A stretch of DNA of 64,000 bases from JANRLJ01 sp033762735 (lineage in GTDB: Bacteria > Chloroflexota > Anaerolineae > Aggregatilineales > Phototrophicaceae): the NCBI GenBank assembly GCA_033762735.1, contig JANRLJ010000134.1, forward strand, positions 16,215 to 80,214. Reading direction: 5' to 3'. Under the pieces are notes generated by a model. It had not been told where the DNA came from. It ran no database searches and was given only the letters and a program-made list of their open reading frames with translations. This document shows positions 57,102-64,000 of this stretch, in pieces; the first letter of the stretch is position 1; every line of letters starts with the position of its first letter. The translations under genes and the position numbers were made by a program.

Positions 57102-58607
57102 ATGGCAGAACTTGCCAAAAATTACTATGACGCAATTCTGGAGCAGATCCAAAACTTCCAGGCATCGGTCGCAGACGTCGAGGTTGGAGTTGTAGAAGAA
57201 GTCGGCGACGGTGTGGCGCGCGTCTCTGGTTTGAACAACATCCGCTTCAGTGAACTGGTGCGCTTCCAGAATGGTGTGGCCGGGCTAGTGTTCAACCTGG
57301 AAAAGGACAATGTCGGTGTCCTGATCATGGGTGAATATGCCACGATCAAGGAAGGCGACGAAGTGCGCCCGCTCGGTCGTATCGCTTCCGTGCCAGTGGG
57401 TATGGGAATGGTCGGGCGTGTGGTGGATGCGCTCGGTAATCCGCTCGACGGCAAAGGCCCCGTTCAGGCGTCTGACTACTACAACATCGAACGCCTCGCC
57501 CCCGGCGTGATGGATCGCCGTAACGTGTACCGGCCGCTCCAGACTGGTATTGTCGCCATCGATGGCATCATCCCGATTGGTCGCGGTCAGCGTGAGCTGA
57601 TTATCGGCGACCGCCAGACGGGCAAGACCGCGCTGTGCATCGACACCATCATCAACCAGAAAGGGCAGGACGTTTACTGCATTTACGTTGCCATTGGCAA
57701 GCGCAAGGGCGAAGTGGCGCGTCTGCAAGCGCTGCTCGAAGAATATGGCGCGATGGAGTACACCACCATCGTTGTGGCTTCCGCCTCTGACCCTGCCGCG
57801 ATGAACTACTTCGCGCCCTATGCCGGCTGCGCGATTGGCGAATGGTTCATGGAAAACGGCAAGGATGCGCTGGTGATCTATGACGATCTCTCCAAGCACG
57901 CCTGGGCCTATCGCCAGGTGTCGCTGCTGCTCCGTCGTCCGCCGGGACGCGAAGCCTATCCGGGTGATGTGTTCTACCTGCACAGCCGCCTGCTGGAACG
58001 CGCCGCGCAGTTGAGCGATGCGCGTGGCGGTGGTAGCCTCACTGCGCTCCCGATTATTGAAACGCTATTGGGCGACGTATCTGCCTATGTACCTACGAAC
58101 GTGATTTCCATCACCGACGGTCAGATTTACCTGGAAGCGGAACTGTTCTACTCCGGCCAGCGTCCGGCGCTGAACGTCGGTATCAGCGTGAGCCGTGTGG
58201 GTGGTGATGCCCAGACGAAAGCGATGCGCCAGGTGGCAGGCCGCCTGAAGACCGACCTCGCCCAGTTCCGTTCCCTGGCGGCATTCGCGCAGTTCGGGTC
58301 TGACCTGGACAAAGCGACCCAGCAGCAGTTGGATCGTGGTCTGCGCCTGACGGAACTGCTCAAGCAGCCGCAGTATCAGCCTGTGGCTTTGACCGACCAG
58401 ATTGTGCTGCTGTTCGCGGGGACGAACGGCTATCTGGATAAGATCGAACTCGACCGCGTGAAGGAATGGCAGGCCAACTTCGTGCGCTTCATCAACACAC
58501 AGCATCCCGAGGTTGTGACCGCAATCACCAACGAAAAGTCGATCTCGAAGGAAACGCAGGCCAAGCTGGAACAGGCCGTTAAGACCTTCAACGAAAACTG
58601 GACGTAA
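57102..58607 (+). CDS. atpA: F1 ATP synthase alpha subunit
   Basis: The 501-residue non-catalytic nucleotide-binding subunit has the P-loop LIIGDRQTGKTALCID, the segment IYVAIGKRKGEVARL, ALVIYDDLSKHAWAYRQVSLLLRRPPGREAYPGDVF (quoted in part: VIYDDLSKHAWAYRQ) and SITDGQIYLE. A full-length alpha subunit. AAGGAG lies 8 nt before the ATG. The gene upstream is proC, not atpH or F0 genes, so this F1 operon is split from F0 and delta. Followed by atpG after 3 bp. Confidence 0.97.
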   Translation: MAELAKNYYDAILEQIQNFQASVADVEVGVVEEVGDGVARVSGLNNIRFSELVRFQNGVAGLVFNLEKDNVGVLIMGEYATIKEGDEVRPLGRIASVPVGMGMVGRVVDALGNPLDGKGPVQASDYYNIERLAPGVMDRRNVYRPLQTGIVAIDGIIPIGRGQRELIIGDRQTGKTALCIDTIINQKGQDVYCIYVAIGKRKGEVARLQALLEEYGAMEYTTIVVASASDPAAMNYFAPYAGCAIGEWFMENGKDALVIYDDLSKHAWAYRQVSLLLRRPPGREAYPGDVFYLHSRLLERAAQLSDARGGGSLTALPIIETLLGDVSAYVPTNVISITDGQIYLEAELFYSGQRPALNVGISVSRVGGDAQTKAMRQVAGRLKTDLAQFRSLAAFAQFGSDLDKATQQQLDRGLRLTELLKQPQYQPVALTDQIVLLFAGTNGYLDKIELDRVKEWQANFVRFINTQHPEVVTAITNEKSISKETQAKLEQAVKTFNENWT

Positions 58608-58610
58608 TCG

Positions 58611-59894
58611 ATGGCAACCGCACGCGAGATCAAGAAACGTATCCGCAGCGTGAAGAACATCGCCCAGATCGCGCGCGCACTGGAAGCCGAGGCGGCCACC
58701 AAAGTCCGTCGGTCGCAGTCACGCGCACTGGCAAGCCGAGCCTTCGCGGAAAAGGCCTGGGAAATTCTGCTGAACGTGCAAAGCGCGACGCAGGGGAGCG
58801 GGGCAGCGCACCCGCTCCTGACGGAACGCGAGAACATCAACAACATTCTGATGGTGGTGATTACATCAGATCGTGGGCTGGCGGGGTCCTATAACTCCAA
58901 CATCCTGCGCGTCGCCAACCGCTTCGCGCAGCGGATGGGCAAGCCCGTCAAGTGGGTGGCGGTCGGCAAGAAAGCGCGTGACTCGCTGGTGCGAGGTCGC
59001 ATGAATGTGATTGCTGAGTTCAGCAAACTGCCTGCGAACCCAACTCTGCGCGATATTGCCCCGGTTGCGCGGCTGGCAATCAATGAATTTCTGAGCGGTG
59101 GGGTGGATGATGTGTTCATCGCCTACACCGACTTCATCAACACCCTTTCGCAGCGCCCGGTGGTCAAGCCCTGGCTGCCACTCATCCCGCATAACATTCA
59201 GGATGCGATTGCTGCCGAATATGTAAAGGATGTTCCCCAAGTCACAGGTGGTCGGCAGGATTACGAATACGAGCCGAACCCACAGGCAATTCTGGACGAA
59301 ATCGTCCCGCGCTTTACGGAACTTCAGCTTTATCAGGCGATTCTGGAAAGCCAGGCCAGCGAGCACTCCGCGCGTATGGTTGCCATGCGCAACGCAGGCG
59401 AGAACGCCTCACAACTGAGCGCTGATCTGACCCTGCTTTACAACAAAGCGCGTCAGGCCGCGATTACGGCGGAAATCCTGGACATCGTGGGCGGAGCAGA
59501 AGCCTTGCAGGAAACGCTCGATTCTGCCGCGAAGTCACTGGAGGCGGCGTATCCCGGCAATGGTCAGGTAGCCGTTCGCACCCGCGCCCGTATTGCCGTA
59601 CCACAGCAGGTCGTGACGGCGAAGGTCGCGGCCCCAAGTGGCAACGATGACCTGACGAAAATTGAAGGCATCGGCCAGAAGATGTCCGCCGCGCTCAAGG
59701 CCGCTGGCATCACCAGTTATGCGGCGCTGGCACACACGACGGAAGCACAACTGCGCACTGCGATTGAAGCCGCTGGGATGCGCTTCTCGCCAAGCCTGAC
59801 GACCTGGGCGCGTCAGGCGCAGTTGGCTGCTGATGGCGACTGGGACGGACTGGCTGCACTGCAACGTACTTTAACATCCGGGCGCGACGCCTGA
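58611..59894 (+). CDS. atpG: F1 ATP synthase gamma subunit with C-terminal helix-hairpin-helix domain
   Basis: The 427-residue protein is about 130 residues longer than a normal gamma subunit. Residues 1 to about 300 are standard gamma: AREIKKRIRSVKNIAQIARA at the N-terminus, VVITSDRGLAGSYNSNIL in the middle and LLYNKARQAAITAEILDIVG at the C-terminal helix. A linker rich in Ala and Val (about 300-345) leads to a helix-hairpin-helix module: DLTKIEGIGQKMSAALKAAG, then TSYAALAHTTEAQLRTAIEA, and GDWDGLAALQ. This type of domain is known from extensions of other proteins, for example some ribosomal L21. The gamma C-terminus lies in the alpha3beta3 crown, so the extra domain would project from the top of F1. 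No frame break is seen. Confidence 0.95.
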   Translation: MATAREIKKRIRSVKNIAQIARALEAEAATKVRRSQSRALASRAFAEKAWEILLNVQSATQGSGAAHPLLTERENINNILMVVITSDRGLAGSYNSNILRVANRFAQRMGKPVKWVAVGKKARDSLVRGRMNVIAEFSKLPANPTLRDIAPVARLAINEFLSGGVDDVFIAYTDFINTLSQRPVVKPWLPLIPHNIQDAIAAEYVKDVPQVTGGRQDYEYEPNPQAILDEIVPRFTELQLYQAILESQASEHSARMVAMRNAGENASQLSADLTLLYNKARQAAITAEILDIVGGAEALQETLDSAAKSLEAAYPGNGQVAVRTRARIAVPQQVVTAKVAAPSGNDDLTKIEGIGQKMSAALKAAGITSYAALAHTTEAQLRTAIEAAGMRFSPSLTTWARQAQLAADGDWDGLAALQRTLTSGRDA

Positions 59895-59937
59895 TTCATT
59901 CTGTAGCACAACGACTCTGAACGAGGAGATTATTCGA

Positions 59938-61347
59938 ATGGCTGAAATTCAAGGCCGTGTAACACAAATTCTGGGTGCGGTGGTCGATGTCCAATTTCCA
60001 CCGGGCGAACTGCCCGACATTTATGAAGCGATCCGTGTCCCGCGTGAAGGCCAGGATGAACTGATCCTGGAAGTGCAGAATCACCTGGGCGACAGCGAAG
60101 TCCGCACTGTGGCGATGGATACTACTGACGGCCTCCAGCGTGGTGTACCCGCGTATGCTCTGGGTACACCGATTACGGTTCCAGTAGGCACGGCCTCGCT
60201 GGGTCGTGTATTCAACGTGATCGGTCGCCCGATTGACCAGGGCGAAGCCGTTCCGGCAGATGCGCCGCGCCGACCGATTCACGCCTCTGCGCCGACCTTC
60301 GATGAACAGTCCACCCAGTTGGAAGTGTTCGAGACCGGGCTGAAGGTGATCGACCTGATTGCGCCCATGACCAAAGGTGGCAAGACGGGCATCTTCGGTG
60401 GGGCAGGAACGGGCAAGACCGTCACCATCATGGAACTGATTAACACCATCGCCACGCAGCACAGCGGTATTTCGGTGTTTGCAGGCGTAGGTGAACGTAC
60501 CCGTGAAGGGACGCAGCTTTACGGTGAAATGGAAGAAGCGGGCGTTCTGGACAAGCTGGCGATGGTCTTCGGCCAGATGAACGAGCCGCCGGGTGTGCGT
60601 CTGCGCGTTGCGCTGTCAGGGCTGGCGATGGCCGAATACTTCCGCGATGAAGGCCGCGACGTGCTGCTGTTTATCGACAACATCTTCCGCTATTCGCTGG
60701 CGGGTGCGGAAGTCTCGGCGCTGCTTGGTCGTATGCCTTCGGCGGTGGGTTATCAGCCGACTCTGGCGGACGAAATGGGGCAGTTGCAGGAACGCATCAC
60801 CTCCACCAACAAGGGTTCGATCACGTCGATGCAGGCCGTTTATGTGCCCGCGGATGACTATTCTGACCCCGCGCCTGTGGCGGTGTTCACGCATCTGGAT
60901 GGGACGATTGCGCTGGAACGCTCGATTGCGGCACGCGCTATCTTCCCGGCAGTGGATCCGCTCGGCAGCACCAGCAAGATTCTCGACCCGAATATCGTCG
61001 GTGAAGAACATTACCGCACCGCCCGCGAAGTGCAGCAGGTTCTTCAGCGCTATAAGGACTTGCAGGACATTATCGCCATTCTGGGCGTGGACGAACTGAG
61101 CGACGACGACAAGCTGCTCGTGTCTCGTGCGCGTAAGATCGAACTGTTCCTGAGCCAGCCGATGACGGTGGCGCAGCAGTTCACCGGGCGTGAAGGTCGC
61201 TACGTGAAGGTGAAGGACACCATTCGCGGCTTCCGAATGATCCTGGACGGCGAGGTCGATCATATTCCTGAGCAGATGTTCTATATGACCGGGCCGATGG
61301 ACGATGTGCTGGCGCGTTACGAAGAATCCGAACGGGCTACGGCCTAA
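59938..61347 (+). CDS. atpD: F1 ATP synthase beta subunit
   Basis: The 469-residue catalytic subunit has the P-loop FGGAGTGKTVTIME, the catalytic Glu in GVGERTREGTQLY, LLFIDNIFRYSLAGAEVSALLGR (quoted in part: FIDNIFRYSLAGAEVSALL), the SDPAPV loop and the DELSDDDK segment (DELSEED in most species). Full length. The ribosome-binding site AACGAGGAG lies before the ATG. It follows atpG by 43 bp and precedes atpC by 25 bp. Confidence 0.97.
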   Translation: MAEIQGRVTQILGAVVDVQFPPGELPDIYEAIRVPREGQDELILEVQNHLGDSEVRTVAMDTTDGLQRGVPAYALGTPITVPVGTASLGRVFNVIGRPIDQGEAVPADAPRRPIHASAPTFDEQSTQLEVFETGLKVIDLIAPMTKGGKTGIFGGAGTGKTVTIMELINTIATQHSGISVFAGVGERTREGTQLYGEMEEAGVLDKLAMVFGQMNEPPGVRLRVALSGLAMAEYFRDEGRDVLLFIDNIFRYSLAGAEVSALLGRMPSAVGYQPTLADEMGQLQERITSTNKGSITSMQAVYVPADDYSDPAPVAVFTHLDGTIALERSIAARAIFPAVDPLGSTSKILDPNIVGEEHYRTAREVQQVLQRYKDLQDIIAILGVDELSDDDKLLVSRARKIELFLSQPMTVAQQFTGREGRYVKVKDTIRGFRMILDGEVDHIPEQMFYMTGPMDDVLARYEESERATA

Positions 61348-61372
61348 AGCCGAGTGCTAAAGGCCGACTGTC

Positions 61373-61816
61373 ATGACTATCCATGTAGAAATCGTCACGC
61401 AAGAAAAGAAAGTGTTCGAGGAACTGGCCGCGGATATGGTGCTCATTCCGGCGGCGGAAGGTGAAATGGGTGTGCTGCCGCGTCATGCACCCGTCCTGAC
61501 GACCCTGGGTTTCGGCGAACTTGTCGTCCGCAAGGCAGGGCGTGAGGAACGCTTCGCCATCTTCGGTGGTGTCGTTGATGTCCGGCCCGGTAAGGTCGTC
61601 GTACTGGCTGACCTGGCAGCGTCGTCCTATGATCTGGATGAAGCGGCGGCGGAAGCGGCACGCAGCCGTGCCGAACAACTTCTGCGTGAAGGCGTTCCGC
61701 CGGAACAAAGCCGTCAGGCACAGATCGAACTGCGCCGTGCCAACCTTGAATTGCAGATCAGCCGCAAGATTCAGCAGCGCGGCTCAGTACTCCGCATTGT
61801 GGACGAAGACGAATAA
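61373..61816 (+). CDS. atpC: F1 ATP synthase epsilon subunit
   Basis: The 147-residue subunit has the N-terminal beta-sandwich (TIHVEIVTQEKKVFEELAAD, IPAAEGEMGVLPRHAPVLT, FAIFGGVVDV) and the C-terminal helical hairpin (DEAAAEAARSRAEQLL and QIELRRANLEL). It regulates and couples F1 to the c-ring. The last gene of the operon, followed by a long terminator hairpin. The hairpin helix has the usual length. Confidence 0.94.
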   Translation: MTIHVEIVTQEKKVFEELAADMVLIPAAEGEMGVLPRHAPVLTTLGFGELVVRKAGREERFAIFGGVVDVRPGKVVVLADLAASSYDLDEAAAEAARSRAEQLLREGVPPEQSRQAQIELRRANLELQISRKIQQRGSVLRIVDEDE

Positions 61817-61841
61817 TCGTCGTCCAGCAATCCAGAAACAA

Positions 61842-61889
61842 AACGCCTGTACGGTGGCTGTGCGACGGCCTATCGTGCAGGCGTTTTTT
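61842..61889 (+). terminator. Rho-independent terminator of the atp operon
   Basis: AACGCCTGTACG (61842-61853) pairs with CGTGCAGGCGTT (61874-61885; one G-U pair) around a 20-nt loop that contains a smaller GGC/GCC stem, and ends in TTTTTT. A TATAAT at 61895-61900 directly after it may be the -10 of the MreB-like gene. Confidence 0.85.
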
Positions 61890-61940
61890 ATAGGTATAAT
61901 TTCGCTCATGCCTTCAAGATAAACCCGGTTGGAAAAACAC

Positions 61941-62966
61941 ATGCCATTGTTCAGCAAACGTCTGGGTGTAGACCTGGGAACGGTCAACGTTTTGATTTGG
62001 GAGAATGGGCAGATTGTCCTGCAGGAACCGTCGCTGGTCGCGCTTGGGCCGGAAGAAGATGACCGGGGACGAATCCCCGTGATCGAAATCGGACAGCCTG
62101 CCCGCGAGATGCTCGGCAGGGTGTACGAGGAGGACATTCAGATCGTCCGCCCTCTGCAAAACGGCGTGATCGCGGATTACGAAGTCACCGAAGCGATGCT
62201 CAGTTACTACTTCGGCAAAATCGCGGGACGAATTCGGTTGGTGCGTCCGACCGTGATGATCTCCGTACCCTGGGGCGTGACGAGTGTGGAAAAACGCGCC
62301 GTGCATGAAGCCGCTGTTGCAGCCGGAGCACGTGAAGCCTTTCTGATCTGGGAACCCCTGGCGGCGGCAATTGGGGCAGGGCTGCCCGTGAGTACGCCTG
62401 CTGGTGATATGGTGGTCAACATTGGCGGGGGAATCACCGAGGCAGCGGTCATCAGCATGAACAATATTGTTCGGGCAGAGAGTGGTCGGGTGGGTGGCCT
62501 CAAACTGGATGATGCGATCATCAGCTACGTGCGGCGTAAGTACAACCTCAACATCGGTCAGCCGATGGCCGAAGCCATCAAGATTCAGATCGGCGCTGCA
62601 ACCGAGCGAGTCGAACCGCTCTCGATGGAAATTCGTGGACGTGACAACGTCACCGGACTGCCAAAAACGGTCACACTCCATACCGGTGAAGTGGTTGAAG
62701 CCATGCAGGAGGTGTTGAACGCGATTGCACAGGTGGTCAAAAATGTGCTGTCGAATACCCCGCCTGAACTCGCCTCGGACATTATCGACCGCGGAATTAC
62801 CCTGACAGGCGGCGGGGCACTGCTGCGGGGGATGGATTTGTTCCTCACCCGTGAGACAGAAGTGCCGGTCTACCGCTCAGAGAATCCGATGATCGCCGTC
62901 GCGACCGGTGCCGGGCGTGCTCTGGAAGACCCGGCGATTCTCCGGCGCGTAACGCAAGCCTATTGA
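61941..62966 (+). CDS. mreB: MreB-like bacterial actin with altered phosphate-2 motif
   Basis: The 341-residue actin-fold protein has phosphate-1 motif LGVDLGTVNVLIW, SVPWGVTSVEKRAVHEAA, EPLAAAIGAGLPV and the C-terminal LTGGGALLRGMD. At phosphate 2, where MreB has VDIGGGTTE, the sequence reads VNIGGGITE: Asp to Asn at about residue 160 and Thr to Ile. The Asp contacts metal and phosphate, so ATP hydrolysis may be changed. It may be a second, divergent paralogue or the shape-determining MreB of a filamentous cell. No mreC/mreD follows. ATG 61941 chosen; a TTG lies 12 bp upstream. Confidence 0.88.
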   Translation: MPLFSKRLGVDLGTVNVLIWENGQIVLQEPSLVALGPEEDDRGRIPVIEIGQPAREMLGRVYEEDIQIVRPLQNGVIADYEVTEAMLSYYFGKIAGRIRLVRPTVMISVPWGVTSVEKRAVHEAAVAAGAREAFLIWEPLAAAIGAGLPVSTPAGDMVVNIGGGITEAAVISMNNIVRAESGRVGGLKLDDAIISYVRRKYNLNIGQPMAEAIKIQIGAATERVEPLSMEIRGRDNVTGLPKTVTLHTGEVVEAMQEVLNAIAQVVKNVLSNTPPELASDIIDRGITLTGGGALLRGMDLFLTRETEVPVYRSENPMIAVATGAGRALEDPAILRRVTQAY

Positions 62967-63015
62967 GTGAATTAATGGTGGTCGATGAAGTCAATTCGCC
63001 GAACAGGAGGAGCGT

Positions 63016-63678
63016 TCACTTCAAGGAAAGGGGCGTATTCTGGGTGTCGAGGTAGTAGGTCATGCGCTGCATGTGGACGACCGGATCAATGTACTGTACA
63101 TGGACGTTGTTGGGGACATTGATGCTGATCGGCGCATAATTCAAAATGGCCCGGACGCCTGCCTCGATCAGTTGATCAGCCACCTGCTGCGCATATTCTG
63201 CTGGAACAGCGATCATCGCAAGCTGAATCTGCCGATTATGAACCGTGTTGTACAGCTCATTCATCGGCTGGATGACGAAATCGCCGACTGGCTGACCAAT
63301 TTTGGTGGGATCATTGTCGAACACACACGTAATGTGGAAACCGCGATTGGAAAACCCTCGGTAGTGTGCCAGTGCACTGCCAAGATCACCAGCGCCCACC
63401 AGCGCTACTTCCCAGTCCTGTGTGACCTTCAAAACCTGGCGCAGCTTTTCCTCCAGATAGGCGATCTGATACCCCGTTCCCTGCTTCCCGAAACCGCCGA
63501 AATGGGATAAATCCTTGCGAATCTGGGCGGAACTAATCCCAAGCCGCCGACCAAGCTCGTGCGATGACGTTACCTCGTGCCCCTCCTGTGAGAGCCGATT
63601 CAATGCCCGCAGATAGACGGGCAGACGACCAATCACAATATCTGGGATGTTATCGGAAGGATTCGATGACATCGACAT
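63016..63678 (-). CDS. rex: Redox-sensing transcriptional repressor Rex
   Basis: The 220-residue protein has an N-terminal winged helix (VIGRLPVYLRALNRLSQEG, SSAQIRKDLSHFGGFGKQGTG) and a Rossmann NAD(H)-binding domain (VALVGAGDLGSALAHYRGF, FDNDPTKIG, AVPAEYAQQVADQL and the ILNYAPISI segment). This is the canonical Rex order. Rex represses fermentation, respiration and ATP-synthase-type genes until NADH rises. AAGGGAGCC precedes the ATG at 63678. Divergent from nothing visible to the right; convergent with the MreB-like gene. Confidence 0.95.
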   Translation of the reverse strand: MSMSSNPSDNIPDIVIGRLPVYLRALNRLSQEGHEVTSSHELGRRLGISSAQIRKDLSHFGGFGKQGTGYQIAYLEEKLRQVLKVTQDWEVALVGAGDLGSALAHYRGFSNRGFHITCVFDNDPTKIGQPVGDFVIQPMNELYNTVHNRQIQLAMIAVPAEYAQQVADQLIEAGVRAILNYAPISINVPNNVHVQYIDPVVHMQRMTYYLDTQNTPLSLK

Positions 63679-64000
63679 GCTGGCTCCCTTTTACGCTTCC
63701 AGTATTTTCTGTTCCGCTAAAGTTTGAATATGAGTTGACAGGGGAAAAGTGAATGAACCCTGCTTCGCAGTAAGCCATATCTTCGCTGACGATAATGTTA
63801 ATGCTACCAGACATGCCACACCAGTACCAGATGAGCACGGTACTGGTCAGCACTGCTCGCTTGCTATGTTCTACACGTATCGGTCATATTACCACAGTTT
63901 GAGACAAATGGAACAAAGAGTGACGCCGAAGGACGGTGGAACGATCAACAATCACGCCGAAAGTGGTACACAGGCGCATTAAGAATACAAACCTGATATA
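63679..64000. other. Right-edge intergenic region
   Basis: The 322 bases to the window edge hold no gene I can support; short open frames here lack coding character and ribosome-binding sites. The Rex promoter on the minus strand should lie at about 63700-63760. A TTGCTA to CATATT-like pair near 63869-63897 could be a plus-strand promoter for a gene beyond the edge. Confidence 0.4.

Noticed and set aside
63749..63982. Plus-strand 77-codon frame at the right edge
   Set aside because: Lacks a ribosome-binding site and coding character; probably intergenic.
1..64000. CRISPR arrays, rRNA and tRNA genes, riboswitches
   Set aside because: No regularly spaced repeats, no cloverleaf-like sequence and no conserved riboswitch core were recognised by eye; covariance searches could still find something.

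Overview
The window reads as chromosomal DNA of a bacterium, most likely Chloroflexota (Anaerolineae-like). The G+C content is moderately high. Genes are packed in long same-strand operons with ATGA/TAATG overlaps. Surface proteins carry proline-threonine linkers. There is a bacterial F420 biosynthesis operon, a Rex regulator, a large GT-C membrane protein of a type I associate with Chloroflexota, and an unusual F1-ATPase gamma subunit. The phylum call is inference from gene content; no rRNA or tRNA gene was seen.

Layout. 1-9 kb: a truncated Flp/TadE-like pilin (minus strand), folD, a small membrane protein, a tandem DinB protein, a degenerate IS256-type transposase, clpP, a Nudix protein and a hybrid histidine kinase. 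9-29.5 kb: a YgeY-type M20 hydrolase, a CDGSH iron-sulfur protein, an MhqO/MhqD-like pair, a TIR-SUMF1 fusion, a YgeW-type carbamoyltransferase, carbamate kinase, a HIT protein, threonine synthase, a GT2 glycosyltransferase, a second PLP enzyme, an unknown protein, SsnA-type aminohydrolase, then the F420 operon (npdG, cofE, FbiB-like nitroreductase, a lipoprotein, cofD, cofC, an LLM flavin enzyme). 29.5-41.6 kb: a GT-C-like membrane protein, XdhC, a phosphoesterase, a HEAT-repeat protein, a fused FAD/[2Fe-2S] subunit, a 593-residue protein with a possible nucleoside-phosphorylase-like C-terminal half, the molybdenum hydroxylase large subunit and a YqeC-MocA fusion. 41.6-49 kb: a K+ channel with two RCK units (minus strand), purine nucleoside phosphorylase, a candidate ketopantoate reductase with panB and panC, and a YugP-type protease. 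49-56.9 kb: a receiver protein and fabH/fabF (minus strand), an SDR, a GNAT-NSAR pair, a frameshifted small gene with its overlapping neighbour, and proC. 57-64 kb: atpA-atpG-atpD-atpC with no F0 or delta genes beside them, an MreB-like actin, and rex (minus strand).

How the genes may work together. YgeY, YgeW, carbamate kinase, SsnA, XdhC, YqeC, MocA and molybdenum hydroxylase subunits are the same set known from selenium-dependent molybdenum hydroxylase and anaerobic purine catabolism loci such as the E. coli yge/yqe/ygf region. Here they are spread over about 32 kb, with two PLP enzymes and a purine nucleoside phosphorylase nearby. A plausible flow is nucleoside to base, base hydroxylation and deamination, ring opening to ureides, then carbamoyl phosphate and ATP through carbamate kinase. 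HyuA, YgfK, YqeB and SelD genes were not seen.

Most unusual points: a helix-hairpin-helix domain fused to the C-terminus of F1 gamma; a purine nucleoside phosphorylase-like signature in a large uncharacterised protein inside the hydroxylase locus; a transposase that keeps an open frame but has Gln where the catalytic Glu should be; and an MreB with a changed phosphate-2 motif.
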